Positions 35,098 to 43,031 of a stretch of DNA of 45,760 bases are shown in pieces. Each line of letters opens with the position of its first letter. Within the stretch, counting starts at the first letter, position 1. The translations under genes and the position numbers were made by a program. The notes below the pieces were generated by a model. The model searched no databases, was not told where the DNA came from, and saw nothing but the letters and a program-made list of their open reading frames with translations. The DNA comes from Candidatus Mediterraneibacter faecavium (GTDB taxonomy: Bacteria > Bacillota > Clostridia > Lachnospirales > Lachnospiraceae): positions 1-45,760 of the forward strand of contig DWVY01000059.1 of assembly GCA_019119995.1 (NCBI GenBank), given 5' to 3'.

Positions 35098-35709
35098 TCA
35101 GAAAAGGTATTTTAATGCCTCTTTCAGGATATCTTCCACAGTCTGACAGTCCGGAGATGTCTTCTTTACAGCCCGCAGACTCTCCGCATTCCCGTAGCCA
35201 AGTGCGACAAGCGCCTGTACTGCTTCCGCCTGCATGCCGCTCTCCGCCCCTTCTGCCTGGAGACGCTCTGCATCGCCGCCGTGCGCCGCATTGTTCAGCA
35301 CATCCTCAATATCTACTTTATCCCGAAGCTCCAGGATCAGCTTCTCCGCAGTCTTCTTTCCGATGCCCGGAGCTGCGGAGATCGCTTTTGCATCGCCTGA
35401 CATAATGGCAAACCGCAATTCGTCGGGAGACATGCATGAAAGGATATTGAGTCCTCCTTTCGGGCCGATGCCGCTTACCCCGATCACCAGTTTGAAGATC
35501 TCCAGATCATCCTTCGTGAGAAAACCAAACAGCTGCATTGCGTCTTCCTTGACATTGAGATAGGTATACAATTTTACTTCATTTCCCGGCTGCGGGAGCA
35601 GCGATAATGCCTGCTGCGGCATGTATACGCCGTATCCGACACCGCCCACGTCTATGACAGCTTTCTGCGGCTCTACCGCCGCAAGCTCTCCTCTTACATA
35701 TGAAATCAT
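35098..35709 (-). CDS. ruvA: Holliday junction branch migration protein RuvA
   Basis: RuvA binds four-way junctions and loads RuvB. The 203-residue protein begins MISYVRGELAAVEPQ, has two helix-hairpin-helix units around GVSGIGPKGGLNIL and AAPGIGKKTAEKLILELRD, and a flexible linker before the C-terminal RuvB-binding domain (AVQALVALGYGNAES). It lies 24 nt downstream of the Gx-like gene and is probably co-transcribed. Confidence 0.97.
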   Translation of the reverse strand: MISYVRGELAAVEPQKAVIDVGGVGYGVYMPQQALSLLPQPGNEVKLYTYLNVKEDAMQLFGFLTKDDLEIFKLVIGVSGIGPKGGLNILSCMSPDELRFAIMSGDAKAISAAPGIGKKTAEKLILELRDKVDIEDVLNNAAHGGDAERLQAEGAESGMQAEAVQALVALGYGNAESLRAVKKTSPDCQTVEDILKEALKYLF

Positions 35710-35733
35710 AGTTTTCTTTCCTTTACTACTGAA

Positions 35734-36228
35734 TTATTGGAATGACAGATCCCGGATCCTTTTCAGGACTTCGCCGGCTATCGCTCCGATCACGGCGCCG
35801 GTGATCAGTCCCGCGATCAGGAGCACAGGCAGATAATATCCTACCTGATAAGTCTCTACAACGACCATTGCTACGATCAGCTGCCCGATATTGTGGCACA
35901 CGCCTCCGGCAATACTGATCCCTGCCACGCTGAACCGGTCTGTCCTTTTCAGCAGCGCCATGACTGCCAGGCTCAAAATGCCGCCGGCAAGGCTGTATAT
36001 GATACTAAACAGGCTCCCAAAGATAAATCCGGCAAGTATGATCCGCACCACGGACAACAGGAGCGCTTCCCTCCAGTCAGTCTTATACAGCACGATCACA
36101 ATGATCAGATTGGCCAGGCCGAGTTTGATGCCCGGAACTCCGAACTGGATCGGGATCAGCGTCTCTACGTAGCTGAAGATCAGCGCAAGAGCTGTAAATA
36201 CTCCGAAATATGCTGCTTTGCTTTTCAA
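35734..36228 (-). CDS. Gx-transporter-like membrane protein (heptaprenyl diphosphate synthase component I family)
   Basis: A 164-residue polytopic membrane protein with about five hydrophobic segments (first at 5-23), resembling the Gx-transporter or HepS/ECF-S-like group. The block IPIQFGVPGIKLGLANLIIVIVL is typical. The substrate is unknown, and the prenyl synthase label on the family is likely misleading. It is 15 nt downstream of the NusG-II protein gene, a pairing often found near redox and flavinylation genes; apbE is divergent next door. Confidence 0.85.
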   Translation of the reverse strand: MKSKAAYFGVFTALALIFSYVETLIPIQFGVPGIKLGLANLIIVIVLYKTDWREALLLSVVRIILAGFIFGSLFSIIYSLAGGILSLAVMALLKRTDRFSVAGISIAGGVCHNIGQLIVAMVVVETYQVGYYLPVLLIAGLITGAVIGAIAGEVLKRIRDLSFQ

Positions 36229-36243
36229 TCTCTTATTCCTCTC

Positions 36244-36606
36244 TTATTGTGCGACTGCATCCAGCTCACTTTCCTCAGGACTTACGACAGTGACAACGAC
36301 CTGATTGGGAAGACAGATAATGCTCTCCCCGTTTTTTGAAACCGCCCTGTGGTTTACGCAGATTTGGTCCGGGCAGTCCGCCCACTCCATGTGTGCGGCT
36401 CCATCTTCTATTACCACACGGTTTGTACCGCCGACTTCTATCGTCCGGTTGTCTGTAAGATCATACGTGCCGAACCGTTCTCCGCCAACGGATATTTCCA
36501 CAAGATGCTCCCCGCCGTCATTCCGGAAAAGCTGGAATATCAGGATCACCGCCGCAAAAACGAGAACCGTTCCTGCCAGGATCAGATCATTTTTCTTCAT
36601 AGTCAA
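36244..36606 (-). CDS. NusG-domain-II secreted protein
   Basis: A 120-residue protein with an N-terminal signal anchor (about 7-27, LILAGTVLVFAAVILIFQLF) and a NusG_II domain (VEISVGGERFGTYDLTDNR and CPDQICVNHRAVSKNGESIIC). Despite the name it is not a transcription factor; the domain faces outside. Three cysteines lie around CPDQIC and ESIIC. It is first in the transcript with the Gx-like gene. Related genes occur near ApbE-dependent systems, but their role is unproven. Confidence 0.85.
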   Translation of the reverse strand: MTMKKNDLILAGTVLVFAAVILIFQLFRNDGGEHLVEISVGGERFGTYDLTDNRTIEVGGTNRVVIEDGAAHMEWADCPDQICVNHRAVSKNGESIICLPNQVVVTVVSPEESELDAVAQ

Positions 36607-36644
36607 TACCTCTGATGGACTATCGTTATCTTTTCACCTTTGAT

Positions 36645-36673
36645 ATCATAGCACACTGATTTTTATTATGCAA
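36645..36673 (-). promoter_or_regulatory. promoter of the NusG-II/Gx/ruvAB transcript
   Basis: On the minus strand TTGCAT (36668-36673) and TATGAT (36645-36650) have a 17-nt spacer, with a TG extension before the -10. Divergent from the apbE promoter. Confidence 0.68.
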
Positions 36674-36720
36674 TCACATGTTCGATTGTTGTGGCCCCTA
36701 CACTATACACTGACCGATCA

Positions 36721-36749
36721 TTGTAGTCAGAGGCAAAATCATATATAAT
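36721..36749 (+). promoter_or_regulatory. promoter of apbE
   Basis: TTGTAG (36721-36726) and TATAAT (36744-36749) are separated by 17 nt, about 35 nt before the start codon. Confidence 0.68.
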
Positions 36750-36784
36750 AAACAAGATTAAAAAATGGAAAGGAAACAGGAGCT

Positions 36785-37837
36785 TTGAATCGAAAAAAGA
36801 CAGGAGCGCTTAAAACTGGAGTAAATAAAACTGGAACGATAAAAACAGGAGTTCTTCTTATATCAGCCGGGCTTTTATCCGCGGTTCTCCTCTCCGGGTG
36901 CACAACTTTGCCGAAGAGCGAGTCACTCACTATGACAGGAACCTATTTTGATACGGTCGTGCAGATCGAAGTATGGGGTGCGGATCAGGATATGATCGAA
37001 CATTGCCGTAAGATGTGCGAGACCTATGAGCAGATGCTCAGCGCAACGATAAAGACAAGCGAGATTTCTAGGATAAACAATGCCGGCGGAGAACCGGTAT
37101 CCGTTTCGGATGATACGGCGGAGCTTATTGAAAAAGGGATCGAATATGGAGAACTGTCAGGCGGCCTTTTCGATATCACGATCGCGCCTGCGTCAAGTCT
37201 CTGGGATTTTACAGATAATGAAGACAAGAGGATTCCGGATCCGGACGAACTGGCGGAAGCAGTATCGCACATCGATTACCGCTGCGTCCATGTAGATGGA
37301 AATACAGTTGTTCTTACAGACCCGGAAGCGCAGATCGATCTGGGAGGCATTGCCAAGGGATACATTGCAGACAGGCTGAAAGAATATCTTGAGGGCGAGG
37401 GCATCGAACACGCGCTTATCGATCTGGGCGGAAATATGCTCGCTCTCGGCGGACGTTATGACGGAACCGACTTCCGTATCGGACTTCAGAAGCCGTTCGC
37501 AGAGACCGGCACCGCTATGGCCGCATTATCCATAAACGATCAGTCCGTCGTAACATCCGGTGATTATGAACGGTATTTTGAAAAAGACGGAGTGATCTAC
37601 CATCACATCCTTGCCCCTTCTACAGGGTATCCCGTGCAGAACGATCTAGATCAGGTGACGATCATCTCCGAACGATCCGTAGATGGAGACGCCCTGAGCA
37701 CGACCTGCTTTGCAATGGGGCTTGAAGACGGAATGGAACTGATCCGCAGCCTCGACGGAGTGGAAGCTATATTCGTCACAAAAGACGGGGAGATCCACAC
37801 AAGCAGTGATGAGATTGGACTGCAAGTACTGGAGTAA
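36785..37837 (+). CDS. apbE: FAD:protein FMN transferase, lipoprotein ApbE
   Basis: ApbE attaches FMN covalently to Ser or Thr in proteins exported across the membrane, including RnfG and RnfD. The 350-residue protein has a basic N-region, a hydrophobic segment and a lipobox VLLSGC (Cys near 39), so it is a lipoprotein. Core motifs are SLWDFTD, IDLGGIAKGYIADRL, ALIDLGGN and YHHILAPSTGYP. The start is TTG (no ATG fits) with AGGAG nearby. The N-region carries four Lys-Thr-Gly repeats. It sits between the NusG-II/Gx pair and the rnf operon. Confidence 0.95.
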   Translation: MNRKKTGALKTGVNKTGTIKTGVLLISAGLLSAVLLSGCTTLPKSESLTMTGTYFDTVVQIEVWGADQDMIEHCRKMCETYEQMLSATIKTSEISRINNAGGEPVSVSDDTAELIEKGIEYGELSGGLFDITIAPASSLWDFTDNEDKRIPDPDELAEAVSHIDYRCVHVDGNTVVLTDPEAQIDLGGIAKGYIADRLKEYLEGEGIEHALIDLGGNMLALGGRYDGTDFRIGLQKPFAETGTAMAALSINDQSVVTSGDYERYFEKDGVIYHHILAPSTGYPVQNDLDQVTIISERSVDGDALSTTCFAMGLEDGMELIRSLDGVEAIFVTKDGEIHTSSDEIGLQVLE

Positions 37838-37845
37838 ATGTTATT

Positions 37846-38860
37846 TTATTCCTTCTCGAATATCCGGAAAATATTTGAGACAAATAACCGGTCATTCATT
37901 TTCTGCTCCACATACTGCCTGAAATTCCCGATATCAATCGAATTATCTGTAAAAATATCGTTGTAATTCGGATAATTATTTTCAATCGCATCACGGGTGA
38001 CAGAATAGCTGCTTCCGCTGAAATTAAATGTAATGTATTTGAGATTTTCGATCAAGGCGAAAATGGAAACAGAATTATACACTAAAGCCCTTTCCGTATA
38101 TAAATTCTCGTTTCCATACCAGTCTGTAAAATGATAGTCTATGGTTACACCACAGTTCTGGGAGTCGATTTCAAATACAAACCCATATTCCGAAAGCGGC
38201 AATGCTCCTATCAGACGCCCCGTATTGCTGTTGTCTCCGATTACTGTCTATGAGATAATACTCGTTTGGCGTGTCTGCATTGATCCGGTACACATAGTAA
38301 AACAGATTCCGATATTCGATCAGTTTATTATCCGTATCATCAAAAACGGTGGTTGTCTTATATTTGTAAATCGGCGGCCGTTTAAATTGTGTTACCCCGA
38401 TATAATCCGCGGCAAAGAAAACACCCAAAAGTAAAATCAATATACCGGCGGAAACCAATCCCTTTTTCCAGTTAGATGAAAACAGAAGTTCTCTAAAAAT
38501 ACCTGCAACCGTCAGCAGAAGTCCTATAAAGGAATATACTTCTCCCCAACTGCTTTCTGAGGGGAAAATGGTAAAAGAGCAAATACATATCAGGATACCC
38601 ATACCCATAATAAACGCAGATATTTTTTTATGTACATCCTTGATCTTTTTCTCCGTGTAATCAATGGTACTGAGCAGATTTTGTTCAGAATACTCAATAA
38701 CCTTTTCTTTCTCGATTTCTTCCCCTGCCAAAAGTTCGTTTAATGAGATTCCCAGTTCTTTGCTGAGCGGTACAAGCAAAGAAAGATCGGGCATATAATT
38801 TCCGCTCTCCCATCGGGATATTGTCTTATTGCTTACACCGTAAATTGAACACCCCACAAA
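37846..38860 (-). pseudogene. broken XRE-type regulator with membrane and DUF4825-like domain
   Basis: Two frames together form one former protein. The first (38171-38860) has the second half of an XRE helix-turn-helix (GVSNKTISRWESGNYMPDLS) and four hydrophobic segments. The second (37846-38205) has a C-terminal domain with VYNSVSIFALIENLKYITF, in the style of DUF4825. A single-base shift lies near 38235-38245: reading one base over continues NSNTGRLIGALPLSEYGF into the second frame. The N-terminal half of the DNA-binding domain is missing, since no start and no typical helix 1-2 lie upstream. Both defects argue for a pseudogene; a sequencing error could explain only the frameshift. Confidence 0.75.
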
Positions 38861-38892
38861 TAGCGAATCGCCAAAATCAGTACAGATGCGCC

Positions 38893-38982
38893 TTAAAAAT
38901 AAAACAGATCTTCAAATTTTCTGTCTAATTCCGTAATCCGTGATTGTCGGGGAGATGCTTCCTGTTGGATGAATGCAGAAAC
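38893..38982 (-). other. short relic frame next to the palindrome
   Basis: A 29-codon stop-to-stop frame reads SRITELDRKFEDLFYF before its stop. It has no proper start codon. It looks like the tail of a longer protein or a repeat-borne frame. No other gene is seen between 38861 and 39303. Confidence 0.2.
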
Positions 38983-38987
38983 TCAGT

Positions 38988-39252
38988 CAGATACAGTTCC
39001 TTTGATGCACCTTTCGGAACGGGCGGGGATAGGATGCTGACGGTGACTGTGGAAGGGGATTAGAGATAGTTCAAGCCTGTGGTGCGGCGTTAATCGGGGA
39101 AAGGATGTTGTCTGAGTGAAACGAGTTCTTCCTTTCCCCGATTGTTTTTAGCCGTATCACAGGCTTGTTACTATTTCTTATGCCCTGTAACCGGAGCCGG
39201 AAGCATCCTCTCCCCGCCTGTTCCGGATACGTGAGTCGATCCACTGTATCTG
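38988..39252. repeat. 265-nt nested palindrome (long imperfect hairpin element)
   Basis: Successive arms pair from outside in: 38988-38996 with 39244-39252 (9 bp); 39015-39038 with 39202-39225 (22 Watson-Crick pairs, one G-U, one mismatch); 39041-39044 with 39190-39193; 39062-39070 with 39170-39178; 39073-39081 with 39158-39166 (9 bp); 39092-39105 with 39130-39143 (14 bp). The apex is 39106-39129. The pairing continues with mismatches to about 38979/39261. On the plus strand the innermost stem is followed by GTTTTT, a terminator-like end. No gene is found inside. It lies between the broken regulator and rnfB; a MITE-type element or structured RNA are the main options. Confidence 0.75.
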
Positions 39253-39303
39253 TCTGATTTTCGGATGTCCTGCAATGGAAAACTCTCACAGACAAACACG
39301 AAA

Positions 39304-40098
39304 TTATATCTTAATGATCTTTCTCGGGCACTTCTCTGCGCACACGCCGCAGTTCGTACATTTTTCCGCATCGATGTGTGCAAGGAAGTTGTTTACCGTG
39401 ATTGCTCCTGCCTCACAGTTTCTTTCACAGAGGCGGCAGCCGATACATCCCACCTGGCATACGTCCATCAGTGCTTTTCCTTTTTCGTTGGAATTACACT
39501 GAACGAATGTCTGCTGTTTGTATGGAATCAGTTCGATCAGATGCTTCGGACAGGCAGCGACGCATTTGCCGCAGGCTTTGCATGCTTCTTTGTCTACGAC
39601 GGCAATACCGTCCACAATGTGGATTGCATCAAAGGGGCAGGCAGCCACGCAGGAGCCATAACCGAGGCACCCGTATGCACAGCCTTTCGCGCCACCGTCC
39701 TGCATCTGGCTTGCCATGACACAGTCCTTGATTCCGCAATATTCATATTCTGTCTTTGCCTTTTCACAGGTACCGCCGCATTTTACAAATGCGACTTCCC
39801 TTTCCTGCTCTCCTGCATCTACGCCCATGATCGCGCCGATTTTCTCAGCTACAGGGGCACCGCCTACCGGGCATCCGCCGACTTCGGCTTCACCGGCCAC
39901 GATTGCCGCGGCAAGGCCGGAACATCCGGCATAACCGCATCCGCCGCAGTTATTTCCCGGCAGTACTTCCAGGATAGCATCTTCTCTCTCATCTGTCTCT
40001 ACAGCAAACGCTTTGTCGGATACTCCGAGGAAGATGCCGATGAACAGTCCTGTAGCGCCGACTACGACGACGGCCAGAATAATTCCTATTATACTCAT
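39304..40098 (-). CDS. rnfB: Rnf complex subunit RnfB, iron-sulfur ferredoxin-like
   Basis: RnfB is the electron-entry subunit that accepts electrons from reduced ferredoxin. The 264-residue protein has one N-terminal membrane anchor (about 3-24), then a CGGCGYAGC motif of a [4Fe-4S] cluster, and further cysteine clusters in CLGYGSCVAACP, CKACGKCVAACP, CIGCRLCERNC and CTNCGVCAEKCP. This multi-cluster form is standard in clostridial RnfB. It is the last gene of the operon (C-D-G-E-A-B), 13 nt after rnfA. Confidence 0.96.
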   Translation of the reverse strand: MSIIGIILAVVVVGATGLFIGIFLGVSDKAFAVETDEREDAILEVLPGNNCGGCGYAGCSGLAAAIVAGEAEVGGCPVGGAPVAEKIGAIMGVDAGEQEREVAFVKCGGTCEKAKTEYEYCGIKDCVMASQMQDGGAKGCAYGCLGYGSCVAACPFDAIHIVDGIAVVDKEACKACGKCVAACPKHLIELIPYKQQTFVQCNSNEKGKALMDVCQVGCIGCRLCERNCEAGAITVNNFLAHIDAEKCTNCGVCAEKCPRKIIKI

Positions 40099-40111
40099 AT
40101 CATCTTCCCTC

Positions 40112-40702
40112 CTATATCAATCCTGAGAATCCGAAGAATGCAATCGCCATCAGACCTGCTGTCACGAGTACGATCGGAGTTCCTTTAAAGGATTCCGGTA
40201 CATCATTGTGCTCTGTCTTTTCACGGATACCTGCCATAAGTACGATGGAAACAAGGAATCCGGCTGCGGTTGCAAATCCGTTTACAACACCAGTCAGAAG
40301 TCCGTAGCCACTCTCTACATTTGTCAATGCAACACCGAGAACAGCACAGTTTGTTGTGATGAGCGGCAGATAGACACCGAGTGCATTGTAGAGAGACGGT
40401 ATGGATTTCTTTAAAAACATTTCGACAAACTGTACCAGTGCCGCGATGACAAGGATGAATACGATCGTGTTCAGATATTCAAGCTCCCCGCCCATAATGT
40501 TCGGATTGCCGAGAATGAATTTATAGATCAGCCCGGTCACAAAAGATGCGATCGTGATGACAAATACCACGGCGCCGCCCATTCCGGCAGCTGTCTTAAC
40601 ATTTTTAGAAACTCCCAGGAACGGACAGATCCCGAGGAACTGGCTGAGTACAACGTTATTAACGAACGCAGAACCGACTGCGATCAAAAGTAATTCCTGC
40701 AT
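40112..40702 (-). CDS. rnfA: Rnf complex membrane subunit RnfA
   Basis: RnfA is an integral membrane subunit of the ferredoxin:NAD+ oxidoreductase, part of the ion-translocating core. The 196-residue protein has six hydrophobic segments, with the conserved VLSQFLGICPFLGVSK near residue 18 and LITTNCAVLGVALTNV near 110. Each of these carries a cysteine thought to bind a shared cluster with RnfE. It begins at the base next to the rnfE stop. Confidence 0.96.
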   Translation of the reverse strand: MQELLLIAVGSAFVNNVVLSQFLGICPFLGVSKNVKTAAGMGGAVVFVITIASFVTGLIYKFILGNPNIMGGELEYLNTIVFILVIAALVQFVEMFLKKSIPSLYNALGVYLPLITTNCAVLGVALTNVESGYGLLTGVVNGFATAAGFLVSIVLMAGIREKTEHNDVPESFKGTPIVLVTAGLMAIAFFGFSGLI

Positions 40703-41464
40703 TTAAGCCTCCTCCTCTTCTGTCTTTTTATCTGTATCTTTCTCTGTACCGGAAGCTGCTGCGGAAACAGTTTCTGCTACTGCGAGATGTCCGCCGCAGA
40801 TGCCACGGCTACCACATGAAGCGCATCCCTCGCCGCATCCGGCAGATTTCGGCACTTCTTTGCCTTTCTTTGCCAGATTCTTCTTTACCTTGTTCTGAAG
40901 AGCGACCAGACATGCAAGTACGAAGAATGCGCCCGGAGCAAGGATGAAAATTGTAAATGGTACATAGGAGTCCGGCATAACCTGCATGCCGAAGATCTGG
41001 CCTGCACCGAGAAGTTCTCTTACGATACCGATACATGTCAGACCTACTGTGAATCCAAGCCCCATGCCGATACCGTCAAAGATGGACGGAAGCACCGGAT
41101 TCTTTGACGCGTAGCTCTCCGCACGTCCGAGGATGATACAGTTTACCACGATCAGCGGTATGTAAAGACCGAGAGAGTCATACAGGCTCGGTACAAATCC
41201 TTCCAGAAGGAAGTCCACGATCGTTACGAATGAAGCAACTACTACGATAAACGCCGGCATTCTCACAGAGTCCGGTATGATCTTTCTGAGCATGGAGATC
41301 AGCATGTTGGACATGATCAGCACAGCTGTTGTAGAAAGTCCCATCCCGATACCGTTGGTGGCGGATGTGGTGACCGCCAGAGTCGGACACATTCCGAGCA
41401 TGAGGACGAATGTCGGGTTTTCTTTTACAAGTCCGTTAAAAATACGTTCTGTACATTTATTCAT
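40703..41464 (-). CDS. rnfE: Rnf complex membrane subunit RnfE with a cysteine-rich tail
   Basis: RnfE is the paralogue of RnfA and shares the inverted membrane topology. Six hydrophobic segments fill residues 1-200, with VLMLGMCPTLAVTTSA and IPLIVVNCIILGRAESYA matching the RnfA motifs. The 253-residue length is above the usual ~200-230 because of a C-terminal tail that carries CGEGCASCGSRGIC and then an acidic stretch. It overlaps rnfG by 8 nt. The tail is discussed as a finding. Confidence 0.95.
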   Translation of the reverse strand: MNKCTERIFNGLVKENPTFVLMLGMCPTLAVTTSATNGIGMGLSTTAVLIMSNMLISMLRKIIPDSVRMPAFIVVVASFVTIVDFLLEGFVPSLYDSLGLYIPLIVVNCIILGRAESYASKNPVLPSIFDGIGMGLGFTVGLTCIGIVRELLGAGQIFGMQVMPDSYVPFTIFILAPGAFFVLACLVALQNKVKKNLAKKGKEVPKSAGCGEGCASCGSRGICGGHLAVAETVSAAASGTEKDTDKKTEEEEA

Positions 41465-42083
41465 TGACTTCGCCTCCTAACTGGCTGCCGCCTAATTCAT
41501 TCTGATAATAAACAAGCGCGGAATCCACGGCATTGGTAACGGCGTTTGTTGTGATCGTAGCGCCGCTGATAGCGTCGATCATATCGTCGCCATCTTCACC
41601 GGTCTTAGTATAGGTAAATTTCTCTACGTTTTTATCTTTAAACTGATCTTTGAATTCTGCCTCATCCGCTTTCATACCGAGACCAGCTGTTTCACTGATA
41701 TCCAGCATTTCCACACCTTTTACAGTGCCGTCTGTGGCGATACCTACAGATAACTCCAGAGTGCCGTCGTACGCTTCACCGGACTGGACACTGATCACAT
41801 ATCCGACCGTTTCTCCGCTGTCGTCTGTTCCTTCAACAACCTCGGTGATCTCATCAGAAGTGTATCCGTTTTCCGAGAGCAGGGAAGCCGCGCTGTCCAC
41901 ATCAAGATCAACAGCTTCGAATGAGGAAGCATCCGAGAGAACCGACCTGTATGCTTTCTGTTTCGTATTTTCCTGCGCCTGAGCGATCGGATCCTTTGTG
42001 ATGTCGTATACGACGCCGAGAAGAAGTCCGGATACGACTGTGATCGCCGTCAGGATCAAAGTATTTTTAACTATCTTATTCAT
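41457..42083 (-). CDS. rnfG: Rnf complex subunit RnfG, covalent flavoprotein
   Basis: RnfG carries an FMN attached to Thr by ApbE on the outer face. The 208-residue protein has an N-terminal membrane segment (about 6-28) and an FMN-binding domain with the attachment motif SGATIT near residue 170. The acidic middle and C-terminal end are usual. Its start overlaps the rnfD stop by one base (TAATG). ApbE is encoded at 36785. Confidence 0.95.
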   Translation of the reverse strand: MNKIVKNTLILTAITVVSGLLLGVVYDITKDPIAQAQENTKQKAYRSVLSDASSFEAVDLDVDSAASLLSENGYTSDEITEVVEGTDDSGETVGYVISVQSGEAYDGTLELSVGIATDGTVKGVEMLDISETAGLGMKADEAEFKDQFKDKNVEKFTYTKTGEDGDDMIDAISGATITTNAVTNAVDSALVYYQNELGGSQLGGEVNE

Positions 42084-43015
42084 TACTTCTCTCCTCCTTT
42101 ACCGAATGGTTTTGGAAGAGTAACCTTTTCGATCAGCGGAACCAAAAGGTTACTGATAATGATCGCATAGGACACGCCTTCCGCCGAACCGCCAAAAAGC
42201 CGGAACAGTCCGGTCAGAAGTCCCATGCATATTCCATATATGATCTTCCCGCTGCTCGTGATCGGAGAAGTTACATAATCCGTCGCCATAAACCATGCGC
42301 CGAGCATCAGGCCGCCGCCGCACAGATGTGCGGTGATATACTGTGCGTCAAGCCCGTGTCCTCCGAAGAGTACGATAAATACGACAAAAGATACGATATA
42401 CGATCCCGGGATGCGCAGATCGATCACTCCCATCAGGATCAGGAACATCGCTCCGATCATGATGGCGATGACAGATGTCTCGCCGATCGTGCCCCGTGTG
42501 AAGCCAAGCAGCATATCCAGTGTGTTGACTGCCTCTCCCGCCTTCAGATTGGCAAGCGGTGTCGCTCCTGTCACTCCGTCATAGACGAAATAAGTCATTC
42601 TTCCGGTAAAGCAGATCAGCAGGAAACAGCGTGCTGCAAGCGCCGGGTTCATGAAGTTCTGTCCCAGTCCTCCGAAGAGCTGTTTAACCACAATGATCGC
42701 AAATACGGCTCCTACCACGCCCATCCACCAGGGAAGTGTGGGCGGAAGGTTCAGAGCAAGCAGAAGTCCGGTCACGGCTGCACTGCAGTCTTTGATCGTG
42801 ATCGGCTTGTGCATTAACTTTTCCCAGATATATTCAGATAAAACAGCCGCAGCAGTTGTAACGACAACAAGGATCCATGCGTTCTCATGACGGAAATTCC
42901 AGATTCCAAACAGAGTAGCAGGGAGAAGTCCGATGATGACCATGAGCATGATGCTGCTGCTCTTGACCTTGTCACGGATATGCGGCGATGATGATACATT
43001 TAATTTCTCGTTCAA
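42083..43015 (-). CDS. rnfD: Rnf complex membrane subunit RnfD
   Basis: RnfD is the membrane subunit homologous to NqrB, with a covalent FMN. The 310-residue protein has nine or ten hydrophobic segments and the attachment motif TGATPL after VYDGV near residue 155. GGLGQNFMNPALAARCFLL is a typical block. The start is TTG at 43015, 17 nt after the rnfC stop, with GAGGTG eight bases ahead; the in-frame extension upstream lies inside rnfC and is not part of the protein. Confidence 0.93.
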   Translation of the reverse strand: MNEKLNVSSSPHIRDKVKSSSIMLMVIIGLLPATLFGIWNFRHENAWILVVVTTAAAVLSEYIWEKLMHKPITIKDCSAAVTGLLLALNLPPTLPWWMGVVGAVFAIIVVKQLFGGLGQNFMNPALAARCFLLICFTGRMTYFVYDGVTGATPLANLKAGEAVNTLDMLLGFTRGTIGETSVIAIMIGAMFLILMGVIDLRIPGSYIVSFVVFIVLFGGHGLDAQYITAHLCGGGLMLGAWFMATDYVTSPITSSGKIIYGICMGLLTGLFRLFGGSAEGVSYAIIISNLLVPLIEKVTLPKPFGKGGEK

Positions 43016-43031
43016 TTCCTTCTCACCTCTC

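Noticed and set aside
38988..39252. Retron msr-msd region
   Set aside because: The nested inverted repeats recall retron RNA, but there is no reverse transcriptase gene nearby.
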